A stretch of 34,697 bases of DNA, taken from assembly GCA_039029535.1 (NCBI GenBank), contig JBCCFW010000070.1:1-34697 (forward strand), written 5' to 3'. Positions within the stretch are counted from its first letter, which is position 1. Every line of letters begins with the position of its first letter. The DNA is from JBCCFW01 sp039029535 (GTDB lineage Bacteria; Acidobacteriota; JBCCFW01). Below, in pieces: positions 8,567-14,383 of this stretch. The notes below the pieces were generated by a model that did no database searches, was not told the DNA's origin, and was given only the letters and a program-made list of their open reading frames with translations. Both the position numbers and the translations under genes were made by a program.

Positions 8567-8747
8567 TGGCCCGGACAGTTCATGAGTCTCCTGCTGCGTG
8601 ACCAGATACGCTGCCTGCGCAGCGTGTACTCGCTTCTCGGTCCTCAACGGGCCGTCAAGCCCGCCTCCGGTCCTCGAAGCTACGTTCACGCTGCTCGGCT
8701 AGCGTCTCCGGCCACTCGCGACGAACACTCATGAATTGTCCGGGCAA
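8567..8747. repeat. 181-bp element bounded by 21-bp inverted repeats in the VP1 leader
   Basis: The left arm 8567-8587 (core CCCGGACAGTTCATGAG, 8570-8586) and the right arm 8727-8747 (core CTCATGAATTGTCCGGG, 8729-8745) are inverted copies with 2 mismatches in 21. Between them lies a perfect 7-bp hairpin with a 4-nt loop (8608-8625, ACGCTGC/GCAGCGT) and a weaker 5-bp stem (CGGGC/GCCCG). No target-site duplication is evident. The element ends 21 bp before the VP1 start, so it is probably transcribed as the leader of that gene. It could be a MITE-like insertion, a pair of operators, or a structured regulatory RNA. A related palindrome lies upstream of the Ser/Thr kinase gene at 20300-20327. Confidence 0.7.
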
Positions 8748-8768
8748 GATTGCGAAGGGGGGAGCCCG

Positions 8769-11700
8769 ATGGCCGACGTTCACCATCACCTGAGAGTCTT
8801 CCTCGCCTCGCCGGGCGACGTGCAGCCCGAGCGCGACCGCATCGCCCGGGAGCTGGAGCTGTTCAACCGGCGGACGGGTCGTCACCTGAAGCTGGCGTAC
8901 GAGCCCTGGCGCTGGGAGAAGGACGGCGTCCCGGGCTTCTGCGAGGACGTGCAGGACCTCATCAATCCGGACCTGGATGCTGCCGACGTCGTCGTCTTCC
9001 TGTGCTGGAAGAAGCTCGGCACGAAGACGCCACGCGACGATTCGGGCTTCGCGGAGGAGTTCAACCGAACCCGGGCACGCTGGAAGAGCACGGGTCAGCC
9101 GGAGGTGTTGTTCTACCGCTGCAAGCGGGGCTTCTTCCCGAAAGCTGACGAGCTCGAGCAGTTCGCCAAGCTGGACGAGTTCCTCCGCAAGGTCCGCGAC
9201 GGCGTGTTCATGCGGGAGTTCGAGACCGAGGACGAGCTGGCCGACCTCCTCCACGAGCACCTCTCCGAGCTGGCGCATCGCCGGGTGAGCGGTGGGACGA
9301 CGACCGACGCGCCGCGGGAGTCGTGCTTCGGCTGGTCGCAGTACCTGCGCTACCTCGTCAAGCAGCATCGCTACCTGAGCACGCCGGGGGTCGAAGGCGG
9401 CACGGTCAAGAAGCTCGAGCTCGATCGGCTGTACGTGCGGCTCCGTCTTCAGGGCCGAGCTGGCCTAGCTCCGGAGAAGGAGACGAAAGACAAGCGGGGC
9501 GAGCTGATGGAGCGCCAGGGCGCGCTCGACCTGGCGGACGTGCTGCCACGGACGCACCTGGCCTTGGTCGGTCAGCCCGGCTCGGGTAAGACGACGGTGT
9601 TGCGTCATCTCGCGTTGAGGCTGGCGCGTCATCACCTTGGCGAGGACGAGCGCGCTCCGGCGGAGCTCGGACTTCCGCCGGGGAGCGTGCCCCGGCCGAT
9701 CTTCCTCCGGCTGGCCGAAGTGGCTGACCGGCTGAGGAAGGAGGGACATCTCCCTGGTGAGTCCGTGCCGATGAGCGCGTGGGAGTCGGTGCTCGACGAG
9801 CAGCTCGATGCCGAGGGCTCGGCGCGGGCCTGCCTCGGTGAAGGTGAGGTGCTGGTCCTCTTCGATGGGCTGGATGAGGTCAGCGGCGTCGAGGACCGGC
9901 GGGCGATCGCGCGAGCCATCCGTGACCTGGCTGACCGCTGTCCGGGCGATGAAGAGGGTGGTCGGCCCAACCGCTTCGTCGTGACCTGTCGGACGCGGGC
10001 ATGGGAAGAGGGCCAGCAGCTCGAGCGCTTTGACGAGGTGGAGTTGCTCGACCTCGACGACGCGGGCATCGATGACTTCGTCGGTCGCTGGTGTGACGCG
10101 CTCGGTGACCTGCTCACCGAGCCGGACGCGCACGGTGAGGCGTTGCGGGGGGCGTTGCGGTCCTCAGCCTCGGTCCGGCGCATCGCCACCAACCCGCTCA
10201 TGCTCACGATGCTGGCCGTGCTACACCACGCCGAGAAGAGCCTGCCGCAGCAACGTGCGCTGCTCTACGAGAAGTGCGTCGGCCATCTCGTGGGCTCACC
10301 ACAGCGATCGAAGCACCTGGCGGAGTGGGGTGGGGCTGAGGGCGTCAAGCGTCACCTTCGTCGGCTGGCGGTAGCCATGCAGGAGGCGGTGGTCTCGGAG
10401 GGGCGGCCGCGGGACTCCATCAAGATCGATGCGGCCGTCGACTTGCTGGCCGAGTCGTTCACGCCACGTGATGCGGTGAAGGCGCGACGATTGCTGGATG
10501 ACCTGGAGATCCATGTCGGCTTGCTGGCGCGGAGTGGCGTGCAGCTTCGCTTCCATCACCGGACCTTCCAGGAGTTCCTCTACGCATGGAGCGTGGCGGG
10601 TCAGGCCGAGCCGGCGAAGTCGTTGGGCGACCGAGCGCGGGATCCGGCTTGGGCCGAGGTCGTGCAGCTCGTGGCGGGGATCCTGGCGGGACGTGGAGAG
10701 GAGGGGGTGACGCGCTACCTCGCGGGGCTGGCGGGTGACGATTCAATGAGCGTGGCCGAGCGGGCACCGCATGCGGCCGCGGCGGCGTTGTGTCTCGGTG
10801 ACCTGGCGGAGTGGGAGCTTCCCGAGAGTGCCGTGGCGCCTGCGCAGGAGGCGCTCGCTGACGTGCTGCCCGTGCTCGAGGATCCGAATCAGGAAGCCGA
10901 CTTGAAGACACGCGTGGCGGTGGCCGAGGGGCTCGGGAGGGTCAAGGATCCGCGGCTGACCGAAGACCAGCGTTGGGTGACGGTGCCGGCGGGGCAGTTC
11001 TGGCGTGGGGCGGCGCCCGACGACAGCGAGGCCTACGGTGACGAGTCACCGGCTGGCTGGGTGGAGATCTCGGAGTTCCGGATCCAGCGCTGGGCCGTGA
11101 CGGTCGATGAGTACCGTCGCTTCGTCGAAGAAGGAGATGGCTACCAACAAGATGCCTGGTGGAGTGACGAGGGGAGACAGTGGCGTTCTGAGCATGAGAT
11201 CACCCTTCCTGACGAGTGGGACGCTCAATTGGCCCGCTCGTGGAACCATCCCGTCGTTGGCGTGTCCTTCTGGGAAGCCGAGGCCTACTGTGCCTGGCTC
11301 ACGAGCCTGACGTCGGGGCTCGGTTCAGTCGAGGTCGTGCGTCTCCCGACTGAGGCCGAGTGGGAGAAGGCTGCGCGTGGTCACGACGATGCTGCCGAGC
11401 GGCGTCGTTACCCGTGGGGTGGTGAGTGGAAGCCTGAACTAGCCAACCATCATGAGACGGAACCTCGGGGGCTCAAGCCCGTCGGTTGTTTCCCTGGTGG
11501 GCATGGTCAGCTCGGGACCTGGGACCAGGCAGGCAACGCTTGGGAATGGACCGTGGACGGCTACCCGGATGGCTACCCCGACTACGCTGGGTTGCCAGGA
11601 CCCAATCCGATCGCCCCGGCTCCTCGTGGCGTGGGTCGGGTCGTGCGCGGCGGCTCCTGGATCCTCTCGAGCTCCAGGTTCCTGCGGGTCTCGTACCGCA

Positions 11701-11777
11701 GCGGCTTCGACGCCGGGTCCCGGTACGACTACCTCGGTTTCCGTGTCGTCGTGTCGCGCCGCTCCCAGGACCCTTGA
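8769..11777 (+). CDS. DGR target protein VP1: DUF4062/TIR-like, NACHT NTPase, FGE-sulfatase (CLec) STAND protein
   Basis: The product is 1002 aa. ATG 8769 is chosen because it has a strong GGGGGGAG Shine-Dalgarno sequence 4 nt upstream and aligns with the start of VP2. Residues about 5-165 form a DUF4062/nucleoside-deoxyribosyltransferase-like domain: 'RVFLASPGDVQPERDR', 'DAADVVVFLCWKKLG', 'DSGFAEEFNRT' (a Glu at the expected nucleophile position). The NACHT domain follows, with Walker A GQPGSGKTT (268-276), Walker B VLVLFDGLDEV (361-371) and 'NPLMLTMLAVLHH' after it. A helical region comes next. The FGE-sulfatase domain spans 736-1000 ('WVTVPAGQFWRG', 'PVVGVSFWEAEAYCAWL', 'RLPTEAEWEKAARG', 'GNAWEWTVDGY'). 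Residues 949-1000 are the variable repeat. In STAND proteins a C-terminal sensor releases the NTPase switch that activates the N-terminal effector; the ligand here is unknown. The nearest paralogue is VP2. Confidence 0.93.
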   Translation: MADVHHHLRVFLASPGDVQPERDRIARELELFNRRTGRHLKLAYEPWRWEKDGVPGFCEDVQDLINPDLDAADVVVFLCWKKLGTKTPRDDSGFAEEFNRTRARWKSTGQPEVLFYRCKRGFFPKADELEQFAKLDEFLRKVRDGVFMREFETEDELADLLHEHLSELAHRRVSGGTTTDAPRESCFGWSQYLRYLVKQHRYLSTPGVEGGTVKKLELDRLYVRLRLQGRAGLAPEKETKDKRGELMERQGALDLADVLPRTHLALVGQPGSGKTTVLRHLALRLARHHLGEDERAPAELGLPPGSVPRPIFLRLAEVADRLRKEGHLPGESVPMSAWESVLDEQLDAEGSARACLGEGEVLVLFDGLDEVSGVEDRRAIARAIRDLADRCPGDEEGGRPNRFVVTCRTRAWEEGQQLERFDEVELLDLDDAGIDDFVGRWCDALGDLLTEPDAHGEALRGALRSSASVRRIATNPLMLTMLAVLHHAEKSLPQQRALLYEKCVGHLVGSPQRSKHLAEWGGAEGVKRHLRRLAVAMQEAVVSEGRPRDSIKIDAAVDLLAESFTPRDAVKARRLLDDLEIHVGLLARSGVQLRFHHRTFQEFLYAWSVAGQAEPAKSLGDRARDPAWAEVVQLVAGILAGRGEEGVTRYLAGLAGDDSMSVAERAPHAAAAALCLGDLAEWELPESAVAPAQEALADVLPVLEDPNQEADLKTRVAVAEGLGRVKDPRLTEDQRWVTVPAGQFWRGAAPDDSEAYGDESPAGWVEISEFRIQRWAVTVDEYRRFVEEGDGYQQDAWWSDEGRQWRSEHEITLPDEWDAQLARSWNHPVVGVSFWEAEAYCAWLTSLTSGLGSVEVVRLPTEAEWEKAARGHDDAAERRRYPWGGEWKPELANHHETEPRGLKPVGCFPGGHGQLGTWDQAGNAWEWTVDGYPDGYPDYAGLPGPNPIAPAPRGVGRVVRGGSWILSSSRFLRVSYRSGFDAGSRYDYLGFRVVVSRRSQDP
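11613..11767 (+). repeat. Variable repeat VR1 of the DGR, at the 3' end of VP1
   Basis: This 155-bp copy matches TR (13074-13228, minus strand) except at adenines. Read in VP1's frame, the ten A-containing variable codons of TR encode N,N,N,N,N,D,N,N,D,N. VR1 reads L,S,F,S,F,D,S,Y,D,Y. That is twelve base changes, every one at a template A. One further difference (G to T, synonymous) lies near the 5' edge, probably outside the retrohomed tract. The last 35 bp (the initiation-of-mutagenic-homology end) are identical to TR. The repeat encodes the FGE-domain tail 'GGSWILSSSRFLRVSYRSG'. Confidence 0.95.
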
Positions 11778-11807
11778 CCATGGGCCCTTGATCTCTTGAC
11801 CGTTCCC

Positions 11808-11838
11808 CCCGCTCTCGGGCGGGACGCCCGAGAGCGGG
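11808..11838 (+). other. Perfect 13-bp hairpin downstream of VR1
   Basis: CCCGCTCTCGGGC (11808-11820) and its exact complement (11826-11838) flank a GGGAC loop, 31 bp past the VP1 stop and 41 bp past VR1. In well-studied DGRs a hairpin or cruciform just downstream of VR marks the retrohoming target, so this is my preferred role. It has no T-run but might also stop transcription of VP1, which converges with the RT gene. Confidence 0.65.
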
Positions 11839-11844
11839 CCGGCC

Positions 11845-11900
11845 TTGCCGAGATCGGCAACGCTTGCCGATTCCGGCAAGACGATGGCCGCCATCGGCAA
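11845..11900. repeat. Cluster of TTGCCG/CGGCAA half-sites near VR1
   Basis: Five half-sites alternate here: TTGCCG at 11845 and 11864, CGGCAA at 11855, 11874 and 11895. They pair into TTGCCGAGATCGGCAA (11845-11860) and a 7-bp stem CTTGCCG/CGGCAAG (11863-11880). The same motif is repeated nine times beside VR2 (14264-14355). These are candidate operators or part of the DGR target site. Confidence 0.6.
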
Positions 11901-11913
11901 GCCTGGGCGGCAC

Positions 11914-12915
11914 TCAGAACCGCACCGCACCGAGCGCCGACGCCACCCGCTGCTCGATGGCCTCGGCTGACAGCTCCCCATCTCGCGTAGCAGCCTTCAG
12001 CTTCCCCATGAGTCGTCGGAGCGTGCGGGCGCCCACCCGGCGCTCCATCCGGCTCACCACGTGGCCGAGGAAGCGGAAGGTCTGTCGGGTCGAGGCCGGG
12101 TGCCCTCCGCCCGGATGCACGACGAGTGAGCGCTCCTTGCTGAGCCACTCCGAGCACGCGCCTGCTTGCTCTCCCAGCAGGCCACGGCGATCTCCGAACA
12201 GGACGATGTCGTCCATGTAGCGCACCAGCTTCGGGACTTTCAGCTCACGCTTGGCGAAGTGGTCGAGCCCGTCCAGCACGAGGTTGGCGAAGAGCTGGCT
12301 GGTCAGGCTACCGATGGCCAGACCCTTGCGGGACTCGGGCCGGTAGCGATCGATCAGGCCGAGCTCGGCCAGGAGCTCGGGGTCGTCGTACAGGCCGGCG
12401 CTGCTCCGGAGCACGGTTTCCAGTAGGCCGAGGAGTCTCTCATCGCGGATCGTCCGGCGAACGATCCGAAGGACGACGTCCCAGCGGATCTCGAGAAAGT
12501 AGCGCTGCACGTCGAGTCGGGCGATGAAGCGATGCTTCCGAAGACCGTCCTGGAACGCCAGCACGGCACGGTGCGTGCCACGACCGGGAAGGCAGGCGAA
12601 GCTCTCGGGGAGAAAGCGCCGCGTGAGGATGGGCGCGATCACGCGGTGGATCCCGTGATGGACCACGCGGTCCCGAAACGGGGCTGCCGCGATGAGTCGC
12701 GGCTTGGGGTCGCGAAGCACGTGAAGCCGATGACCGAGCGGGTGCCAGCGTCCCGTCGCCAGTTGGTCTACCAGAGATGCCAGCTCGACCTCGGCGGCGA
12801 GTCCGAAAGCGGCGACGTCACCCCGCCGCCGCTTGCCCTTCCGCGCTTCATCGTGAGCGGCCCAGAGGTTCTCGGGCGTGGCGATCCGTTCGAACAGTCT
12901 TGCGTGAGATCGCAT
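11914..12915 (-). CDS. Diversity-generating retroelement reverse transcriptase
   Basis: The product is 333 aa from ATG 12915. The frame is open far upstream, but that part is antisense or TR-derived sequence and not RT-like. Motifs in order: 'LHVLRDPKPRLIAAAPFRDRVVHHGIHRVIAPIL' (RT1-2); 'ARLDVQRYFLEI' (RT3, catalytic Asp135); IGSLTSQ within 'KGLAIGSLTSQLFANLVLDGLDHF' (RT4, the IGxxxSQ signature of DGR enzymes); YMDD at 233-236 (RT5); 'FRFLGHVVSRMERRVG' (RT7). It lacks the maturase (X) and HNH domains of group II introns. With Avd, the enzyme copies TR RNA into cDNA with errors at adenines; the cDNA then replaces VR. There is no clear Shine-Dalgarno sequence, so it may be translated from the TR-containing transcript by coupling or at a low level. 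It ends 136 bp from the convergent VP1 stop. Confidence 0.96.
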   Translation of the reverse strand: MRSHARLFERIATPENLWAAHDEARKGKRRRGDVAAFGLAAEVELASLVDQLATGRWHPLGHRLHVLRDPKPRLIAAAPFRDRVVHHGIHRVIAPILTRRFLPESFACLPGRGTHRAVLAFQDGLRKHRFIARLDVQRYFLEIRWDVVLRIVRRTIRDERLLGLLETVLRSSAGLYDDPELLAELGLIDRYRPESRKGLAIGSLTSQLFANLVLDGLDHFAKRELKVPKLVRYMDDIVLFGDRRGLLGEQAGACSEWLSKERSLVVHPGGGHPASTRQTFRFLGHVVSRMERRVGARTLRRLMGKLKAATRDGELSAEAIEQRVASALGAVRF

Positions 12916-12927
12916 TGAGAGAGGAGT

Positions 12928-12995
12928 GCGCCGTCCGGACGCTCGGGCCGACGGCCCTACGAGAACGGACGGCGCGAGACGTGGTCGGACCACGT
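12928..12995 (-). ncRNA. Structured spacer RNA between TR and the RT gene (two stem-loops)
   Basis: On the minus strand TR is followed by a 158-nt spacer. It holds a 7-bp stem with a 3-nt loop at 12979-12995 (ACGTGGT/ACCACGT), directly followed by a 10-bp stem at 12928-12937/12966-12975 (GCGCCGTCCG/CGGACGGCGC). Inside the second stem is a nested GGGCC/GGCCC stem. In the Bordetella phage DGR, the RNA spacer just 3' of TR folds and is needed for RT-Avd to start cDNA synthesis. This segment is in the equivalent place; the role is an inference. Confidence 0.55.
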
Positions 12996-13073
12996 GGAGA
13001 CGACCTGGACCCACCGGGCACGCGCCGACGCGGGCCTGAGCCGAGCGTCGACATCCTGGCCGATGGCGGGACT

Positions 13074-13228
13074 TGGGAGCGGCGCGACACGACGACACGG
13101 AAACCGAGGTTGTCGTTCCGGTTCCCGGCGTCGTTGCCGTTGCGGTACGAGACCCGCAGGTTCCTGGAGTTCGAGTTGATCCAGGAGCCGCCGCGCACGA
13201 CCCGACCCACGCCACGCGGAGCCGGGGC
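13074..13228 (-). repeat. DGR template repeat (TR)
   Basis: This 155-bp repeat lies between avd (15 bp upstream) and the RT gene. Read in the VP frame it contains eight AAC codons and two GAC codons where the VRs differ ('GGSWINSNSRNLRVSYRNGN' then 'DAGNRNDNLGF'). Its 22 adenines are confined to the centre: the first 48 nt have none and the last 35 nt have only the final base. AAC templates can become 15 different amino acids and never a stop, the standard DGR design. The TR is not itself an expressed reading frame. Confidence 0.96.
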
Positions 13229-13243
13229 ACGGTCGCCTCCTCT

Positions 13244-13603
13244 TCATGAGCCGGAGTGGGAGCCGCGCCGGCTCCGCTTCCAGCCACCGAGCATTCGACC
13301 CGCCTCGGTGATCTCACCATGGAGACCGCGGGCCTGCCGGTTGCTGAACAGGCCGAGCTCGGTCGCCAGACGCACGCCGAGTCGGAGCCGCGTGAGCGCC
13401 TCGTCGGCCTGATCGAGCCGGCGGTCTCGTTCGGTCTTGAACTGCAGGGCCAGCGTGACCGCCTCGAGCAAGTCCCAGGAAGCATCCTGGAGCCGTCGGG
13501 CGAGGACGAAGCGCTGATGCCGGGGGAACCTCGCCGTTCTCGAGTGGAGCTGGTGTGCCAAGGTCTCGGCCACCGCGTGGAGTGGAGCGTGCTCGGTCCT
13601 CAT
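13244..13603 (-). CDS. avd: DGR accessory variability determinant Avd
   Basis: The product is 119 aa, all helical and of the S23/Avd four-helix-bundle family. Recognisable parts are 'FPRHQRFVLARRLQDASWDLLEAV' (Avd: P-K-x-x-RF-x-x-G-x-R) and the C-terminal signature 'GLHGEITEAGRMLGGWKRS' (Avd: x-E-I-G-R-M-L-G-G-W-x-K). It is basic, as expected for a pentameric barrel that binds TR RNA and RT. The ATG at 13603 overlaps the stop of the upstream HTH gene by 4 bp (ATGA), so the two are probably co-translated. Its stop is 15 bp before TR, the usual Avd-TR-RT order. Confidence 0.92.
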   Translation of the reverse strand: MRTEHAPLHAVAETLAHQLHSRTARFPRHQRFVLARRLQDASWDLLEAVTLALQFKTERDRRLDQADEALTRLRLGVRLATELGLFSNRQARGLHGEITEAGRMLGGWKRSRRGSHSGS

Positions 13604-14208
13604 CGACGGCGGCGTTCGGCGCGTCGGAGCAGCCCGCGGAGAGCGCCGAGCAGGTCACGCTCGAGTCGGTCGGCGAGCTCTGCGAGCGAGACCGCATGGT
13701 CGGCTGCCGAGACGGTCAGCAGGTCCGTGATGCATGCACAGCAGGTCGTTCTTGCCCGGAGAAAGCACTCGAGCTTGAGGTCGGCGTGGAACTGGTGACT
13801 CCCCTCGGTGAGCGCACGCAGGCAGCAAAGGAGCGAGCCTCGAGCCTCCCGGAGCTCGGCGGCCAGGGACGGCGTGCTCGCGATGGTCCGGTCGAGCTCG
13901 GCGAGGACTTCCTTGCCGTGTTGGAAGGCCCGGAGGTCGCTGACCGAGTAGTGCCGTCGATCGCCGTGCTCTCGGGAGCCGGCCGGGAGGCTGTCGTCGA
14001 GCGCTTTCGCGACGTGCTCCTCGAGCTCGCGTACTCGTTCCCGCCGTGCGTCGGCATCGTGGGTGAAGGTCGCGCTCAATGCCTCCCGGTCGATGAGCCA
14101 GCGGTTGCCGACACGTCGGCCCGGAATCTTGCCTTGCTTGACGAGATGCCGGACCGTGCGCGCGCTCTTGCCGAGCACGGCAGCGGCTTCGGTGACGGTG
14201 AGCTCCAT
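13600..14208 (-). CDS. HTH (MerR/excisionase-type) protein with a helical C-terminal domain, coupled to avd
   Basis: The product is 202 aa. The ATG at 14208 has a Shine-Dalgarno sequence (GAAGGA, about 8 nt upstream). Residues 1-45 are a winged-HTH of the HTH_17/excisionase type: 'TVTEAAAVLGKSARTVRHLVKQGKIPGRRVGNRWLIDREAL', with the typical GNRWLI wing. Residues about 50-200 are helical, with a Cys-containing segment ('GSLLCCLRAL' and 'TTCCACITDLL') that could be a second bundle distantly like S23/Avd; that likeness is weak. The gene sits between VP2 and avd and overlaps avd by 4 bp, so it belongs to the DGR operon. It may regulate the operon through the TTGCCG half-sites just upstream, or bind the VR flanks and direct retrohoming. 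No standard DGR accessory name fits it. Confidence 0.85.
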   Translation of the reverse strand: MELTVTEAAAVLGKSARTVRHLVKQGKIPGRRVGNRWLIDREALSATFTHDADARRERVRELEEHVAKALDDSLPAGSREHGDRRHYSVSDLRAFQHGKEVLAELDRTIASTPSLAAELREARGSLLCCLRALTEGSHQFHADLKLECFLRARTTCCACITDLLTVSAADHAVSLAELADRLERDLLGALRGLLRRAERRRR

Positions 14209-14263
14209 GAGTGATGTCCTTCACCGAGGACACGTCAGCGAGCGCCCGAGCCCGCCAACGGGT

Positions 14264-14355
14264 CGGCAAGGGTTGCCGGTATCGGCAACGTGGTCGGCAA
14301 GAGTTGCCGCAATCGGCAAGGCCTTGCCGGGCGATTGCCGCGCTTTGCGCGGCAA
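14264..14355. repeat. Array of nine TTGCCG/CGGCAA half-sites between VP2 and the HTH gene
   Basis: CGGCAA occurs at 14264, 14283, 14295, 14314 and 14350; TTGCCG at 14273, 14304, 14324 and 14335. Pairs form GTTGCCG-GTAT-CGGCAAC (14272-14289), the perfect palindrome CGGCAAGGCCTTGCCG (14314-14329) and the 9-bp hairpin at 14335-14355. The array lies upstream of the HTH-avd start and downstream of VP2, so it could be an operator, a VR-flank mark, or both. Confidence 0.7.
14335..14355 (-). other. Perfect 9-bp hairpin downstream of VR2
   Basis: TTGCCGCGC and GCGCGGCAA flank a TTT loop, 28 bp past the VP2 stop. The placement mirrors the VR1 hairpin (30 bp past VP1), although the stem sequence differs. 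The preferred role is a DGR target-recognition hairpin or cruciform; the alternative is a weak terminator for VP2. Confidence 0.65.
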
Positions 14356-14383
14356 GTACGATCGAGAAGCCAAGAGACCAGGA

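Noticed and set aside
11914..12915. RT as a group II intron maturase or retron RT
   Set aside because: The IGxxxSQ motif, adjacent Avd and TR, and two matching VRs identify a DGR; no intron RNA, HNH domain or msr/msd-like element is seen.
13235..13242. TTCATGAG near the avd stop as another copy of the VP1-leader motif
   Set aside because: Only 8 bp match and the CCGGA half is missing; it coincides with coding sequence and the stop of avd.
12916..13485. Upstream extension of the RT reading frame through TR
   Set aside because: The extra residues are TR and avd read in another frame, are not RT-like, and would run over the intact avd gene; the RT homology begins just after ATG 12915.
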